NCBI RefSeq assembly: GCF_029269825.1
Contig: NZ_JARJHU010000003.1
Coordinates: forward strand, 596,475-660,474
Direction: 5' to 3'
DNA length: 64,000 nt
Source: Pedobacter sp. JY14-1
Lineage (GTDB): Bacteria; Bacteroidota; Bacteroidia; Sphingobacteriales; Sphingobacteriaceae
Shown: piece after piece, positions 9,112 to 17,162 of the stretch
Layout: the number at the start of each line of letters is the position of its first letter
Position numbering within the stretch: the stretch's first letter is position 1
The notes under the pieces: generated by a model
Database searches by the model: none
The model's input: only the letters and a program-made list of their open reading frames with translations
What the model was told of the DNA's origin: nothing
Program-made: the position numbers and the translations under genes

Positions 9112-9990
9112 TTAGAGGTCAAATAAATGCTTTTCAGCATGGTATGAAGAACGTACCAGTGGTCCGCTTTCCACATATCTTAACCCTTTGGACAGGCCGA
9201 TCTTTTTATATCGGGCAAACTGGTCGGGATGTATCCAGTCGATTACAGGGTGGTGGTTACGGGTAGGTTGCAGGTATTGTCCTAATGTCAGGATATGTAC
9301 GCCATTGGCGACCAGATCATCCATTGCCTCCAGTACATCTTCCTCAGTTTCACCGAGACCAAGCATGATGCCGGTCTTTGTTCTTAGACCGAATTCAGAG
9401 ATGCGCCGCAGGCATTCCAGGCTACGGTCGTACTTTGCCTGTATCCTTACCTGTCTGGTCAGGCTTTTTACCGTTTCCATATTGTGGGAAACGACTTCAG
9501 GCCTTTCTTCCAACACACGGTACAGGTTGTCCCATTGGCCTTTGAAATCGGGTATTAAGGTTTCCAGTGTAGTTTCGGGACTTTCCCTGCGGATGGCCTT
9601 TAGGGTCTCAGACCAAATGACAGATCCTCCATCCTTCAGATCGTCCCTGTCTACTGACGTGATCACACAATGTTTAACCTGCATGAGTTTTACCGAATTG
9701 GCTACGCGATTCGGTTCATCGGTATCTACCGCCAACGGTCTGCCTGTGGCTACAGCACAGAATGAACATGAGCGTGTGCAGATGTTGCCGAGAATCATGA
9801 ATGTCGCGGTGCCTGCACCCCAGCATTCTCCCATATTCGGGCAATTACCACTCTCGCATATTGTGTGCAGCTTATGTGTATCCACCAGGCTGCGTACCTG
9901 AGCATATTCTTTACCTACTGGGAGTTTTACCCTCAGCCAGTCCGGCTTGCGCTGTACTGGATTTTCTTTTACAACCGGAAGTGCGATCAT
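9112..9990 (-). CDS. lipA: Lipoyl synthase
   Basis: The 292-residue radical SAM enzyme inserts two sulfurs into octanoyl groups on lipoyl domains. Both clusters are visible: the auxiliary cluster cysteines in [14 protein letters not shown] and the radical SAM triad in [10 protein letters not shown]. The C-terminal [15 protein letters not shown] carries the conserved serine that ligates the auxiliary cluster. The ATG at 9988-9990 lies only 4 nt after a TAACTTTG -7 element, predicting an almost leaderless mRNA. No lipB is adjacent. Confidence 0.97.
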   Translation of the reverse strand: MIALPVVKENPVQRKPDWLRVKLPVGKEYAQVRSLVDTHKLHTICESGNCPNMGECWGAGTATFMILGNICTRSCSFCAVATGRPLAVDTDEPNRVANSVKLMQVKHCVITSVDRDDLKDGGSVIWSETLKAIRRESPETTLETLIPDFKGQWDNLYRVLEERPEVVSHNMETVKSLTRQVRIQAKYDRSLECLRRISEFGLRTKTGIMLGLGETEEDVLEAMDDLVANGVHILTLGQYLQPTRNHHPVIDWIHPDQFARYKKIGLSKGLRYVESGPLVRSSYHAEKHLFDL

Positions 9991-9994
9991 ACGG

Positions 9995-10002
9995 CAAAGT
10001 TA
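9995..10002 (-). promoter_or_regulatory. -7 element TAACTTTG of lipA, 4 nt before the ATG
   Basis: The minus strand reads TAACTTTG then CCGT then the ATG. With a transcription start 4-7 nt after the element the message begins at or next to the start codon. No clear -33 TTG is seen. Confidence 0.55.
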
Positions 10003-10101
10003 AGCAATACAGTTGAATAGTTTGTATCGATAGCCGCCCCCATTGGCTGGTGATGCTTATTTGATAAAAATCTGATAAAAGGCATGGTAGCCTTTACCGT
10101 C

Positions 10102-10296
10102 TTACGACTGAATTAAACGGACATTAACTGCATTAACGCCTTTTTTACCTTCCTTTTCTTCGAACTCTACTTTGTCATGCTGTTTGATCTGATCGACGAG
10201 TCCTGAAATATGAACAAAGACTTCATCTCCATTGTCAGCTTTAATGAACCCAAATCCCTTTTCGGTGTTGAAGAATTTAACTGTACCGGTTTTCAT
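10102..10296 (-). CDS. Cold shock domain protein
   Basis: The 64-residue protein is a single cold shock domain. It starts MKTGTVKFFNTEKGFGFIK, with RNP1 (KGFGFI) and RNP2 (VFVHIS) intact. These proteins bind single-stranded RNA and DNA and act as RNA chaperones. The 175-nt gap to the divergent SDR gene holds its leader; a small hairpin (CGCTT/AAGCG, 10366-10381) is visible there, but I cannot show a cold-responsive structure. Confidence 0.95.
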   Translation of the reverse strand: MKTGTVKFFNTEKGFGFIKADNGDEVFVHISGLVDQIKQHDKVEFEEKEGKKGVNAVNVRLIQS

Positions 10297-10471
10297 AGTA
10301 TATTCTAAAAAATTAAGCCGTTAATATAGCAATTCTGTTCGATATGTACGTTCAGAAAAATAAATCGCTTACTAACAAGCGGATATACACTTTATAAAGA
10401 TTGGATTGGCGCTGTTTTTGTGTCTAAAAGCAGCGTAAAAGGATGAATGAAACTAAGAAACAAATCATATC

Positions 10472-11209
10472 ATGAGTATAGAGAATAAGGTCGTTTACAT
10501 TACGGGTGGTACAAAGGGTATTGGCTTTGGTATTGCGAAAGCACTGGTGGAGGCAGGTTTGAAAGTAGCGATCTCCGGACGAAAACTGGAAGACGCAAAA
10601 GATGCAAAGACCCGCCTGCTGAAAGAAGCCCGGCTGGCAGATGGGGCTTTGGCTGACCAGGGCCATGTGCTGGCAATTGCTTCGGATGTGCGTGATTTTA
10701 ACGACGAGCAGAGGGCAGTTGAGGGTATCGTAGCGACGTTCGGTAAGCTGGATGTGGTCATTGCGAATGCGGGATTGGGCAAATTTGCACCAGTGGACCA
10801 GTTAAGTCTAGAAGACTGGAATGCCATGATTGCTACAAACCTTACGGGCGTATTTCATACCCTTAAGGCAAGTGTGGAAGAACTTAAGAAAAATACAGGG
10901 TACTATATCAGCATTGCGAGCCTTGCCGGTACGAATTTCTTTGCGGGAGGCTCAGGTTATAATGCATCTAAATTTGGTGTGGTGGGTTTCACGCAGGCTG
11001 CTATGCTGGATTTAAGGGATTACGGGGTGAAAACTACGACCATCATGCCCGGGTCGGTAACTTCTCATTTCAATGACCACGAACCAAATGATGCTGATGG
11101 TTGGAAGATACAGCCTTCGGACATTGGGCAAATGATACTAGACTTGCTGAAGATGAATCCTAATGTGCTGCCAAGTAAGATTGAGGTGAGGCCAACCAGG
11201 ACTAAATAA
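10472..11209 (+). CDS. Short-chain dehydrogenase/reductase
   Basis: The 245-residue protein has the classical SDR features: cofactor motif TGGTKGIGFG, NAG in VIANAGLGKF, the catalytic serine in SIASLAG and YNASK with the catalytic tyrosine and lysine. The loop after beta-2 (SGRKLEDAK) has an arginine typical of NADP(H) preference. The substrate cannot be inferred. The last 8 nt overlap the end of the convergent ytxJ gene. Confidence 0.93.
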   Translation: MSIENKVVYITGGTKGIGFGIAKALVEAGLKVAISGRKLEDAKDAKTRLLKEARLADGALADQGHVLAIASDVRDFNDEQRAVEGIVATFGKLDVVIANAGLGKFAPVDQLSLEDWNAMIATNLTGVFHTLKASVEELKKNTGYYISIASLAGTNFFAGGSGYNASKFGVVGFTQAAMLDLRDYGVKTTTIMPGSVTSHFNDHEPNDADGWKIQPSDIGQMILDLLKMNPNVLPSKIEVRPTRTK

Positions 11210-11540
11210 TAGTTTCCGCTATTTCTTCAGCAGAGATGTCACTGTGCGAGGCATCGAGTACGCATTCGCCGTCTTTTATGAGCAGGATCTGAGGCGATTC
11301 ATGATGCACTTGGAATGTCTCGGCAATCTGATTGGAGATATTACGGTATGTAATGAGGTCTAAAAAGTAAAGTGGCGTATCTGAAGGAATGGAATCCCAA
11401 TCGAGTTCAAAACGTCTTTTGGCCATTGCGCTCACAGAACAGCGTGTACTGTGTTTGAAAATGAGGCTGTAGCCCTGTCGGTTTTTTATCTGGCTGACTT
11501 GTTCTGGGTCGGTAATGTTTTTCCACTGCATCTTTATCAT
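11202..11540 (-). CDS. ytxJ: YtxJ-type bacilliredoxin-like protein
   Basis: The 112-residue thioredoxin-fold protein has the family signature FKHSTRCSVSAMA with a single cysteine, and SPQILLIKDGE near the cis-proline position. YtxJ proteins are proposed monothiol redox partners in bacillithiol metabolism, which many Bacteroidota make. The start may be the ATG at 11540 or the one three codons later. It overlaps the convergent SDR gene by 8 nt. Confidence 0.85.
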   Translation of the reverse strand: MIKMQWKNITDPEQVSQIKNRQGYSLIFKHSTRCSVSAMAKRRFELDWDSIPSDTPLYFLDLITYRNISNQIAETFQVHHESPQILLIKDGECVLDASHSDISAEEIAETII

Positions 11541-11568
11541 TTTCTGTCTTTAAATATCATTGCCTGGA

Positions 11569-11691
11569 CTATCCCCTGCGCCGTTTGCCTTCCGGATAAG
11601 AACTATAGGCAGGGCAGATACGGCTGGAGCAGGCTTCCAGTACAGTTATTGCAAAAAATACGCCAAGTAATAGAATCGCTACTTTCATCAT
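11569..11691 (-). CDS. Tiny lipoprotein, 40 aa
   Basis: The frame runs from ATG (11691, with a second ATG directly after) to TAG (11569). The peptide starts MMKVAILLLGVFFAITVLEA and continues CSSRICPAYSSYPEGKRRRG. The hydrophobic stretch followed by LEA-C is a plausible type II lipobox, leaving a mature peptide of about 20 residues with one further cysteine and a basic C-terminus. Similar tiny lipoproteins with a C-x4-CPAYSSYP-like end occur in relatives as far as I recall. The function is unknown. It would otherwise be an unexplained 211-nt gap between ytxJ and ribH. Confidence 0.7.
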   Translation of the reverse strand: MMKVAILLLGVFFAITVLEACSSRICPAYSSYPEGKRRRG

Positions 11692-11751
11692 TGATCTGGA
11701 TTTAGAGATACAATACTAAACTACAGTTTTTTCGCTAAAGTATACAAAAAT

Positions 11752-12243
11752 TTAGAGCGAGGCTGAAAATGCCGCCATCTTAATCGCGGTAATCGCGGCC
11801 TCATCACCTTTATTACCATGTTTTCCACCTGCGCGATCTATGGCTTGCTGCTGGTCATTGGTAGTCAATACTCCAAAGATAACGGGCTTGCTATATTTAA
11901 CACTAACCTGAGTGATGCCATTGGCTACGGCATCGCAGATAAAATCAAAGTGCCTGGTATCGCCCTGAATGACACAACCCAGACAGATAACGGCATCGAG
12001 ATCAGGACGCTTCTGAAGCAAAATGTCTGCTGCTGAGCTCAGTTCAAAACTGCCGGGCACGGTTACAGTTAAGATATGCTCTTCTTTTACATTATGCTTC
12101 AGCAGGGTTTGAAAGGCCCCGTTATAAAGACTACCGGTAATTTCGGCGTTCCATTCTGCCACTGCGATCGCAAATTTATAACGTGAACCATCAGGTACTG
12201 TAGTATGTGAAAAGTCTGAGAGGTTTTTGAGTTGTGTTGCCAT
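11752..12243 (-). CDS. ribH: 6,7-dimethyl-8-ribityllumazine synthase
   Basis: The 163-residue enzyme makes lumazine, the penultimate step of riboflavin synthesis. Motifs include FAIAVAEWNAEIT, TVPGSFELSSAADILL, CVIQGDTRHFDFI (with the catalytic His region) and VIFGVLTTNDQQQAIDRAG. The start is the ATG at 12241-12243: the frame stays open upstream, but that extension crosses the -7 element and the terminator of the upstream gene. No other rib gene is adjacent. Confidence 0.96.
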   Translation of the reverse strand: MATQLKNLSDFSHTTVPDGSRYKFAIAVAEWNAEITGSLYNGAFQTLLKHNVKEEHILTVTVPGSFELSSAADILLQKRPDLDAVICLGCVIQGDTRHFDFICDAVANGITQVSVKYSKPVIFGVLTTNDQQQAIDRAGGKHGNKGDEAAITAIKMAAFSASL

Positions 12244-12248
12244 ATATG

Positions 12249-12256
12249 CAAAGGTA
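12249..12256 (-). promoter_or_regulatory. -7 element TACCTTTG of ribH, 5 nt before the ATG
   Basis: The minus strand reads TACCTTTG, CATAT, ATG. This again predicts a leader of nearly zero length. No -33 TTG at proper spacing. Confidence 0.55.
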
Positions 12257-12293
12257 CGGTTTTGCCGGTAAATGAACTGTGCGCTATGACGAT

Positions 12294-12321
12294 ATAAAAA
12301 AAGCCGGCTAGCAGCCGGCTT
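12294..12321 (-). terminator. Intrinsic terminator after the TPR gene
   Basis: AAGCCGGCT and AGCCGGCTT form a 9-bp stem with a 3-nt loop (12301-12321), followed on the minus strand by a run of seven T. It ends the TPR gene transcript 28 nt after its stop. Confidence 0.85.
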
Positions 12322-12348
12322 TATCATTCATTTTGATAAAGAAACTAT

Positions 12349-13017
12349 TTATTTAGCTTGTGCTTCAGCGCGGGCAATGTACTCGTCGATCATTGCGGCT
12401 TCTGCACTTTCGGGATATTGTGTCCTGATCTTGGTGTAAGCCTCGGCTGCACTGTTAAAGTCTTTTTCTGCTTCGTAAACCAGGCCGAGTTTCTTCAGAA
12501 ACAACGGTGAAGTAAATTTGTTGCTGGACTTATCGGCGGCTTTTTTATAGTAGGTAATGGCCTGCTTATAATCTTTCAACTCACTGTATGCATCGCCCAG
12601 AAGACCAAGCGCAAGCGGGTCAGCTACCGGGCTGCCAGTTTCCGCGTAATTACCCAGGGATTCGATAGCCTTTTTATACTCGCCTTTGCGCAGGTAAATG
12701 CCACCCAGGTAAAGGCTGGCCAAATTAGCCGATTTGGTGTTGTTGTATTCTTCTGCGATCTTTGCAAAACCCGGATAATCTATGCCCCCGTTTATGGCTT
12801 TATTGGCCAGGGAATCGGTACCGAGCAGGCGTTCCGCCTTATACATTTTAGCAGCGGCTTCTTCAGCCCGGTCCTTCAGGTATACGTTCTGATACCAAAT
12901 ATAGATACCGATCAAAACGACAATGGCCCCGGCGATGAACAGCAGGCTTTTAGTATTTTCCTGTAAAAACGCACCTTTCTTTACCGGCTGTGTTATCTCA
13001 TTTTCTGTTGTGGACAT
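12349..13017 (-). CDS. Single-pass membrane tetratricopeptide protein (YfgM-like)
   Basis: The 222-residue protein has a short cytoplasmic tail, one transmembrane helix (about residues 24-43, SLLFIAGAIVVLIGIYIWYQ) and periplasmic TPR units: ASLYLGGIYLRKGEYKKAIE, LGLLGDAYSELKDYKQAITY and LKKLGLVYEAEKDFNSAAEAY. The layout resembles the YfgM/PpiD-associated membrane chaperone adaptor, but that equivalence is inference. It stands alone with its own promoter and terminator. Confidence 0.85.
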   Translation of the reverse strand: MSTTENEITQPVKKGAFLQENTKSLLFIAGAIVVLIGIYIWYQNVYLKDRAEEAAAKMYKAERLLGTDSLANKAINGGIDYPGFAKIAEEYNNTKSANLASLYLGGIYLRKGEYKKAIESLGNYAETGSPVADPLALGLLGDAYSELKDYKQAITYYKKAADKSSNKFTSPLFLKKLGLVYEAEKDFNSAAEAYTKIRTQYPESAEAAMIDEYIARAEAQAK

Positions 13018-13042
13018 AATTGTGTAATAAAATTAAGGATTG

Positions 13043-13072
13043 CAAAAATACAGTTTTACATTAAAGTATCAA
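13043..13072 (-). promoter_or_regulatory. Predicted promoter of the TPR protein gene
   Basis: On the minus strand TTG (13070-13072) and TATTTTTG (13043-13050) are separated by 19 nt, a good -33/-7 match. The leader is about 20 nt. Confidence 0.65.
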
Positions 13073-13178
13073 CTGGTTTTTTCAGTATTTAATGGGCTGA
13101 TTGTTAATCAGAAGCAGCTTTTCTCCGGGAGTAGCGAATAATTCCGGAGATGGTCTCTGAATTGACAGGACGAAACGG

Positions 13179-13186
13179 TAACTTTG
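13179..13186 (+). promoter_or_regulatory. -7 element TAACTTTG of recF
   Basis: A full TAnnTTTG match 11 nt before the recF ATG. A -33 partner at correct spacing is not evident. Confidence 0.45.
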
Positions 13187-13197
13187 AAGCTGATCTT

Positions 13198-14301
13198 ATG
13201 TGGTTAAAAAACATTACACTGCTCAATTTTAAAAACTATATGGATGCGGACCTTAGCTTTTCAAGGACCGTGAATGTATTTGTAGGCCATAATGGGGCAG
13301 GTAAGACAAATATGCTGGATGCAATCCATTATCTGTGTTTGTGCAAGAGTTATTTTAACCCGATAGACAGTCAGCAGATCAAGGCCGAAACAGATTTATT
13401 CCTGGTGCAGGGAGACTTTGACCGGCAGAACAAAAATGAAAAGATCTCTTGCGGGGTGAAACGCAACCAGAAGAAACAGTTTAAGCGCAACAAAAAGGAA
13501 TACGACAAGCTGGCTGACCATATCGGACTATTTCCGCTTGTAATGATCTCGCCCTATGATACTAACATCGTAATGGAGGGTAGTGAGGAACGCAGGCGTT
13601 TTATAGACAATGTCATCTCTCAGACGGATACACAATATTTGGATGAACTCATTCTTTACAATCGTCATTTACAGAACCGCAACGCTCTGCTGAAGCAGAT
13701 TTCCATAACGCGGAACTATGACCCTGCACTGCTGGAAATACTAAACGACCAGCTGGTCGTCTCTGGGGAAAGAATATTTGCTAAAAGGAAGCAGTTTATG
13801 CAGACATTTATCCCCTTGTTTGACCAGTATTACTATTACCTAACGGGAGGAGAGGAAACGGTGGGATTGGAATATCAGAGCCAACTGGACAGTGCTGATT
13901 TTGGCCAGATGCTCCTGCAGTCAACTGAGAAGGACAAGTTGCTGGAACGAACGACGACAGGCATCCATAAGGATGAGCTTGTGTTTACACTTTCGGGGAT
14001 GCAGTTGAAAAAGTTTGGCTCGCAAGGTCAGCAGAAGTCTTTTCTCATCGCATTAAAACTTGCACAATATGCTTATCTGCAACAGTATAAAGGTTTCAAG
14101 CCGTTATTGCTACTTGATGACATTTTTGATAAACTTGATGATCTGAGGGTGCATAAGCTTATGGAAATGGTCTCGCGTGACGACTTCGGGCAGATTTTCA
14201 TTACAGATACCGGTCGGGAACGGGTGGAGACTCTGTTTAACAGGATAAATGTACCCGTAGCACTTTTTGAAGTACATAACGGAACGATAAAGCATGCGTA
14301 A
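13198..14301 (+). CDS. recF: DNA replication and repair protein RecF
   Basis: The 367-residue protein begins MWLKNITLLNFKNYMDADL at the ATG at 13198; the longer frame crosses the -7 element. It has Walker A GHNGAGKTN, the ABC-like signature in FGSQGQQKSFLIALKLA and Walker B PLLLLDDIFDKLD. RecF loads RecA at gaps on SSB-coated DNA. The next gene, a DUF721 protein, overlaps its end by 8 nt, a recurrent pairing near recF in this phylum. Confidence 0.97.
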   Translation: MWLKNITLLNFKNYMDADLSFSRTVNVFVGHNGAGKTNMLDAIHYLCLCKSYFNPIDSQQIKAETDLFLVQGDFDRQNKNEKISCGVKRNQKKQFKRNKKEYDKLADHIGLFPLVMISPYDTNIVMEGSEERRRFIDNVISQTDTQYLDELILYNRHLQNRNALLKQISITRNYDPALLEILNDQLVVSGERIFAKRKQFMQTFIPLFDQYYYYLTGGEETVGLEYQSQLDSADFGQMLLQSTEKDKLLERTTTGIHKDELVFTLSGMQLKKFGSQGQQKSFLIALKLAQYAYLQQYKGFKPLLLLDDIFDKLDDLRVHKLMEMVSRDDFGQIFITDTGRERVETLFNRINVPVALFEVHNGTIKHA

Positions 14302-14584
14302 ACCGAATGATATTACGATGAAGGAGGCAATTGAGAAGTTGCTGAATGTTTATCGCCTTAAAGGCAGATATGATGAAACATCTGTAGTGGCTTTCTGGCC
14401 TGAACTGATGGGTAAAGCTGTGGCCAACAGGACGACGCAAATCTATGTATCGCAAAAGAAGCTGTTTGTGCGCCTGGAATCTTCAGTAGTGAAGAATGAA
14501 CTGCTCATGGTTAGGGCTGGCATTATTCAGAAGATCAATGAAAAGGCGGGTACTGAAGTAATCACAGAGATTGTATTTCTGTAA
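14294..14584 (+). CDS. DUF721 (DciA-like) protein
   Basis: The 96-residue protein belongs to DUF721: MTMKEAIEKLL-like N-terminal helix, VVAFWPELMGKAVANRT, and LFVRLESSVVKNELLM. DciA members load or regulate the replicative helicase in bacteria lacking DnaC; this short form has only the KH-like core. The ATG (14294) lies inside the end of recF, which suggests coupled translation and a role linked to replication or repair. Confidence 0.85.
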   Translation: MRKPNDITMKEAIEKLLNVYRLKGRYDETSVVAFWPELMGKAVANRTTQIYVSQKKLFVRLESSVVKNELLMVRAGIIQKINEKAGTEVITEIVFL

Positions 14585-14597
14585 TCTGGGCAACATT

Positions 14598-14614
14598 AAC
14601 CGCTTGAAGCGGTT
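14598..14614. other. Small hairpin between two convergent genes
   Basis: AACCGCT, TGA, AGCGGTT gives a 7-bp stem between the stop of the DUF721 gene (14584) and the stop of the tiny lipoprotein gene (14617). No T-run follows on either strand, so it is at best a weak terminator. Confidence 0.4.
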
Positions 14615-14616
14615 GA

Positions 14617-14784
14617 TCAGAAAATCTTACTGATAAGCCAGATAATCAGTGCCAGTACGAGGACTACGATGATGACCCCAGTCCATACCCCAGCCTTGAA
14701 GATGCCTTCGATGAGTTCGCAACTGGACAGTGTGGTACAGAGAAGCGCAAGTAATGCGAGCGGGAAGTGGCTTTTATTTGTCAT
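14617..14784 (-). CDS. Tiny membrane lipoprotein, 55 aa
   Basis: The frame runs from ATG (14784) to TGA (14617). The peptide begins MTNKSHFPLALLALLCTTLS, then S-C with a lipobox LSSC at residue 22, continues ELIEGIFKAGVWTGV and ends in a transmembrane stretch (IIVVLVLALIIWLISKIF). I recall a family of similar 50-60 aa Bacteroidota proteins (EVIGGIFKAG-W pattern), often given misleading enzyme names. The function is unknown; the small size rules out an enzyme. A 19-bp inverted repeat starts directly before its start codon. Confidence 0.75.
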   Translation of the reverse strand: MTNKSHFPLALLALLCTTLSSCELIEGIFKAGVWTGVIIVVLVLALIIWLISKIF

Positions 14785-14843
14785 AGGTCTTTGTTGTTAT
14801 AAGAGAATTGTAATTATTGATGTTCTTATAACAACAAAGATCT
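14785..14843. repeat. 19-bp inverted repeat upstream of the 55-aa lipoprotein gene
   Basis: The arms are 14785-14803 (AGGTCTTTGTTGTTATAAG) and 14825-14843, matching at 18 of 19 positions, and the one mismatch can form a G-U pair in RNA. The 21-nt loop is AT-rich. The left arm touches the start codon of the minus-strand gene. It could be an operator, a leader hairpin, or both. Confidence 0.75.
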
Positions 14844-14865
14844 GTGACAATAGTTTGGAGAAGTC

Positions 14866-15618
14866 TTATTGATTACCATTTGCAGGCTTCACCTTCAATA
14901 ATTCTATCTCAAAGATCAACGTGCTGTATGGAGGAATGTCCTGCCCCGCACCCCTTTCTCCGTAGGCCAACTGATAAGGGATAAAGAACTTGTATTTTGC
15001 GCCGGTCTGCATGAGTTGAACTCCCTCTGTCCATCCGCGGATAACGCCGTTTAGGGCCAGGTCCAGGGGCTCATTCCTGTCATAAGAGCTGTCAAATTGC
15101 TTGCCGTTCAGAAGAGTTCCCTTGTAATGTACAGTTACGGTATCGGTAGCCTTGGGTGCAGCACCTGTACCTTTGGTAATAATTTGGTACTGCAGGCCGC
15201 TTGGGGTTACCTGTATGCCTGGTTGCTTGCTGTTGTTTTCAAGAAAAGCCTTTCCTTCGGCGATTGCAGGTCCGAATTTCTTTTCATTAGCGGCATTAAA
15301 CGCCTTCATGATGGCTGCTTGTCCGCTTTCCTGGTTAAGTAAGGAGGAATTGCCGCTGAAGGCGTCGCGTACACCTTTTACAAGCAGGTCGTAATTCAGC
15401 GCAGTGATACCATTATTTTTAAGGCTGGCGGCCATTGCTGACCCAAAGGCATAGCTTGCTGAGTCCAGGTTGTTTTTGAGTGTGATAGCCGGTGACCCGG
15501 TCTTTACCGTGGCTGGTTTGGCAGTTGCTGTGCCGGCTTTTTTAACCGGTGCCTTTGTTTGGGCAAATGCTGCTATAGTGCATATTGGCATTAAGGCAGT
15601 AATGAGAATTTTCTTCAT
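14866..15618 (-). CDS. Secreted FKBP-type peptidyl-prolyl isomerase
   Basis: The 250-residue protein has a signal peptide (MKKILITALMPICTIAAFAQ), a Lys/Ala/Pro/Thr-rich linker, an FKBP_N dimerisation domain (SASYAFGSAMAASLKNNG) and an FKBP domain (TVTVHYKGTLLNGKQFDSSY, IRGWTEGVQLM, KYKFFIPYQLAYGERG, IFEIELL). It resembles FkpA/Mip proteins that speed proline isomerisation of periplasmic or outer-membrane clients. It lies 14 nt after ndk on the same strand. Confidence 0.93.
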   Translation of the reverse strand: MKKILITALMPICTIAAFAQTKAPVKKAGTATAKPATVKTGSPAITLKNNLDSASYAFGSAMAASLKNNGITALNYDLLVKGVRDAFSGNSSLLNQESGQAAIMKAFNAANEKKFGPAIAEGKAFLENNSKQPGIQVTPSGLQYQIITKGTGAAPKATDTVTVHYKGTLLNGKQFDSSYDRNEPLDLALNGVIRGWTEGVQLMQTGAKYKFFIPYQLAYGERGAGQDIPPYSTLIFEIELLKVKPANGNQ

Positions 15619-15632
15619 TCGTTCATTGGTAG

Positions 15633-16052
15633 TTAGAAACGTTCTTCTGCAGTGAAGAAGAAATTGCCTTCTATCTCTGCATTGGCGTCTGAATCTGAAC
15701 CGTGAATGGCATTGGCATCAATGGATTTGGCATATTTACGGCGAATAGTGCCTTCTGCAGCCTGTGCCGGATTAGTTGCTCCAATCAGCGTCCTGAACTC
15801 CTCTATTGCGTTGTCCTTTTCCAGGATAGCGGCAATGATAGGTCCTGAAGACATGAAATTCACCAGGTCGTTATAAAAAGGACGTTCTTTGTGGATTTCG
15901 TAGAATTTGCCTGCGGCCTCCGGAGTAAGCCTGGTGTATTTTAAGGCTATGATCCTGAAACCTGCTTTGGTGATGTCGTCGATAATTGCCCCGATATGGC
16001 CGTTTGCCACAGCATCCGGCTTGATCATGGTAAAAGTTCTGTTGGTAATCAT
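15633..16052 (-). CDS. ndk: Nucleoside diphosphate kinase
   Basis: The 139-residue enzyme equilibrates nucleoside di- and triphosphates through a phosphohistidine in NAIHGSDS. The N-terminal [16 protein letters not shown] and the RTLIGATNP and GTIRRKYA segments are standard. The ATG is at 16050-16052, and a TAATTTTG element lies about 24 nt upstream. Confidence 0.98.
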   Translation of the reverse strand: MITNRTFTMIKPDAVANGHIGAIIDDITKAGFRIIALKYTRLTPEAAGKFYEIHKERPFYNDLVNFMSSGPIIAAILEKDNAIEEFRTLIGATNPAQAAEGTIRRKYAKSIDANAIHGSDSDANAEIEGNFFFTAEERF

Positions 16053-16075
16053 CTTTAATAATTTCGATTTTTTTG

Positions 16076-16083
16076 CAAAATTA
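16076..16083 (-). promoter_or_regulatory. -7 element TAATTTTG of ndk
   Basis: A full TAnnTTTG match on the minus strand, directly facing the -7 element of the divergent phosphoesterase gene about 41 nt away. Confidence 0.5.
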
Positions 16084-16124
16084 CATTTTATACTGTTAAT
16101 ATTAAAGCTGCAAAATATAATCCT

Positions 16125-16132
16125 TAGCTTTG
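16125..16132 (+). promoter_or_regulatory. -7 element TAGCTTTG of the NrnA-type gene
   Basis: TAGCTTTG lies 9 nt before the ATG at 16142, giving a predicted leader of only a few nucleotides. An in-frame TTG inside this element could be mistaken for the start. Confidence 0.5.
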
Positions 16133-16141
16133 GCGCCTAAT

Positions 16142-17155
16142 ATGATGTTGCCCATTTCAGAAATAAAGTCCCTGCTGGCTACGCCGCAGAAGATCGTGAT
16201 CACTACACACCATAAGCCAGATGGAGATGCGATGGGCTCTTCACTTGGGCTTTATGCTTATCTGATTCAGTTGGGGCACCATGTTCAGGTAATTACGCCA
16301 ACTGACTATCCTTATTTTCTGCACTGGATGCCCAACAATGCTGAAGTAATCGTGTTTACCGAAGCACAGGAACAGGCAGCAGAGCTGGTAGCAAATGCGT
16401 CGCTGATCTTTTGCCTGGATTTTAACAGTCTTGGAAGGATCAATGAACTTGGCGAACTGGTGCGTGTGGCGCCTGGCTATAAGCTGATGATCGACCATCA
16501 CCTGGAGCCGGAGGATTTCGATGATTACCGCCACTGGGACATCAATGCCTGTGCCTCTGCGCAACTGGTCTATGATTTCATCGTAAACGAGCTGGGTGAC
16601 GGTAAGCGGATGAATAAAGACATTGCGACCTGTCTTTACACAGGTATCATGACTGATTCTGGGTCTTTCCGATTTGAATCGGCTACTTCTTCAGTTTACC
16701 GCATCGCAGCAGACCTGATCGACATGGGAGCGGAGCACTGGAGAATACATCAGTTGGTGTACGATAATGCCACTGAAAACCGTTTACGTTTTTTGGGACA
16801 TTGCATCAGTAGTAAGCTGGAAATACTCCGTGCGTACAATACTGCTATTATCGCAGTGAGCCGCCAGGAATTGCAGGAGTATGATATCGTAACGGGCGAT
16901 ACTGAGGGTATAGTCAATTATGCACTCTCTGTCAACGGCATCAGACTGGCTGCATTTATTATTGAGCGAACTGATAAAGTAAAGTTATCTTTGCGCTCTA
17001 CTGGGGATTTTCCTGCCAACGAGATCTGTAAGAAGTACTTCAACGGAGGCGGACACAGAAATGCTGCGGGAGGTGTTTCCGAAACAGATCTTGGAGAGAC
17101 CGTACAAAAGTTTAAATCGATATTAACCGAATATAAAACACAATTATTACAATAA
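16142..17155 (+). CDS. DHH/DHHA1 phosphoesterase, NrnA-like (oligoribonuclease / pAp phosphatase)
   Basis: The 337-residue protein starts at ATG 16142 (or the next codon, also ATG). The DHH domain shows THHKPDGDAMGSSLGL, FCLDFNSLGRI, LMIDHHLEP and a GIMTDSGSFRF segment; the DHHA1 domain ends with NGGGHRNAAGG. NrnA enzymes degrade 2-5 nt RNA and convert pAp to AMP. Together with the absence of a nearby orn gene this suggests RNA-turnover duty. The FKBP lipoprotein gene follows after 7 nt. Confidence 0.9.
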   Translation: MMLPISEIKSLLATPQKIVITTHHKPDGDAMGSSLGLYAYLIQLGHHVQVITPTDYPYFLHWMPNNAEVIVFTEAQEQAAELVANASLIFCLDFNSLGRINELGELVRVAPGYKLMIDHHLEPEDFDDYRHWDINACASAQLVYDFIVNELGDGKRMNKDIATCLYTGIMTDSGSFRFESATSSVYRIAADLIDMGAEHWRIHQLVYDNATENRLRFLGHCISSKLEILRAYNTAIIAVSRQELQEYDIVTGDTEGIVNYALSVNGIRLAAFIIERTDKVKLSLRSTGDFPANEICKKYFNGGGHRNAAGGVSETDLGETVQKFKSILTEYKTQLLQ

Positions 17156-17162
17156 ATATAAA

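Noticed and set aside
9188..9901. 237-codon open frame antisense to lipA
   Set aside because: lipA is certain from its cysteine motifs; the antisense frame has no recognisable domain.
12244..12327. Longer start for ribH
   Set aside because: The extension contains the ribH -7 element and the terminator of the TPR gene and does not resemble the family N-terminus.
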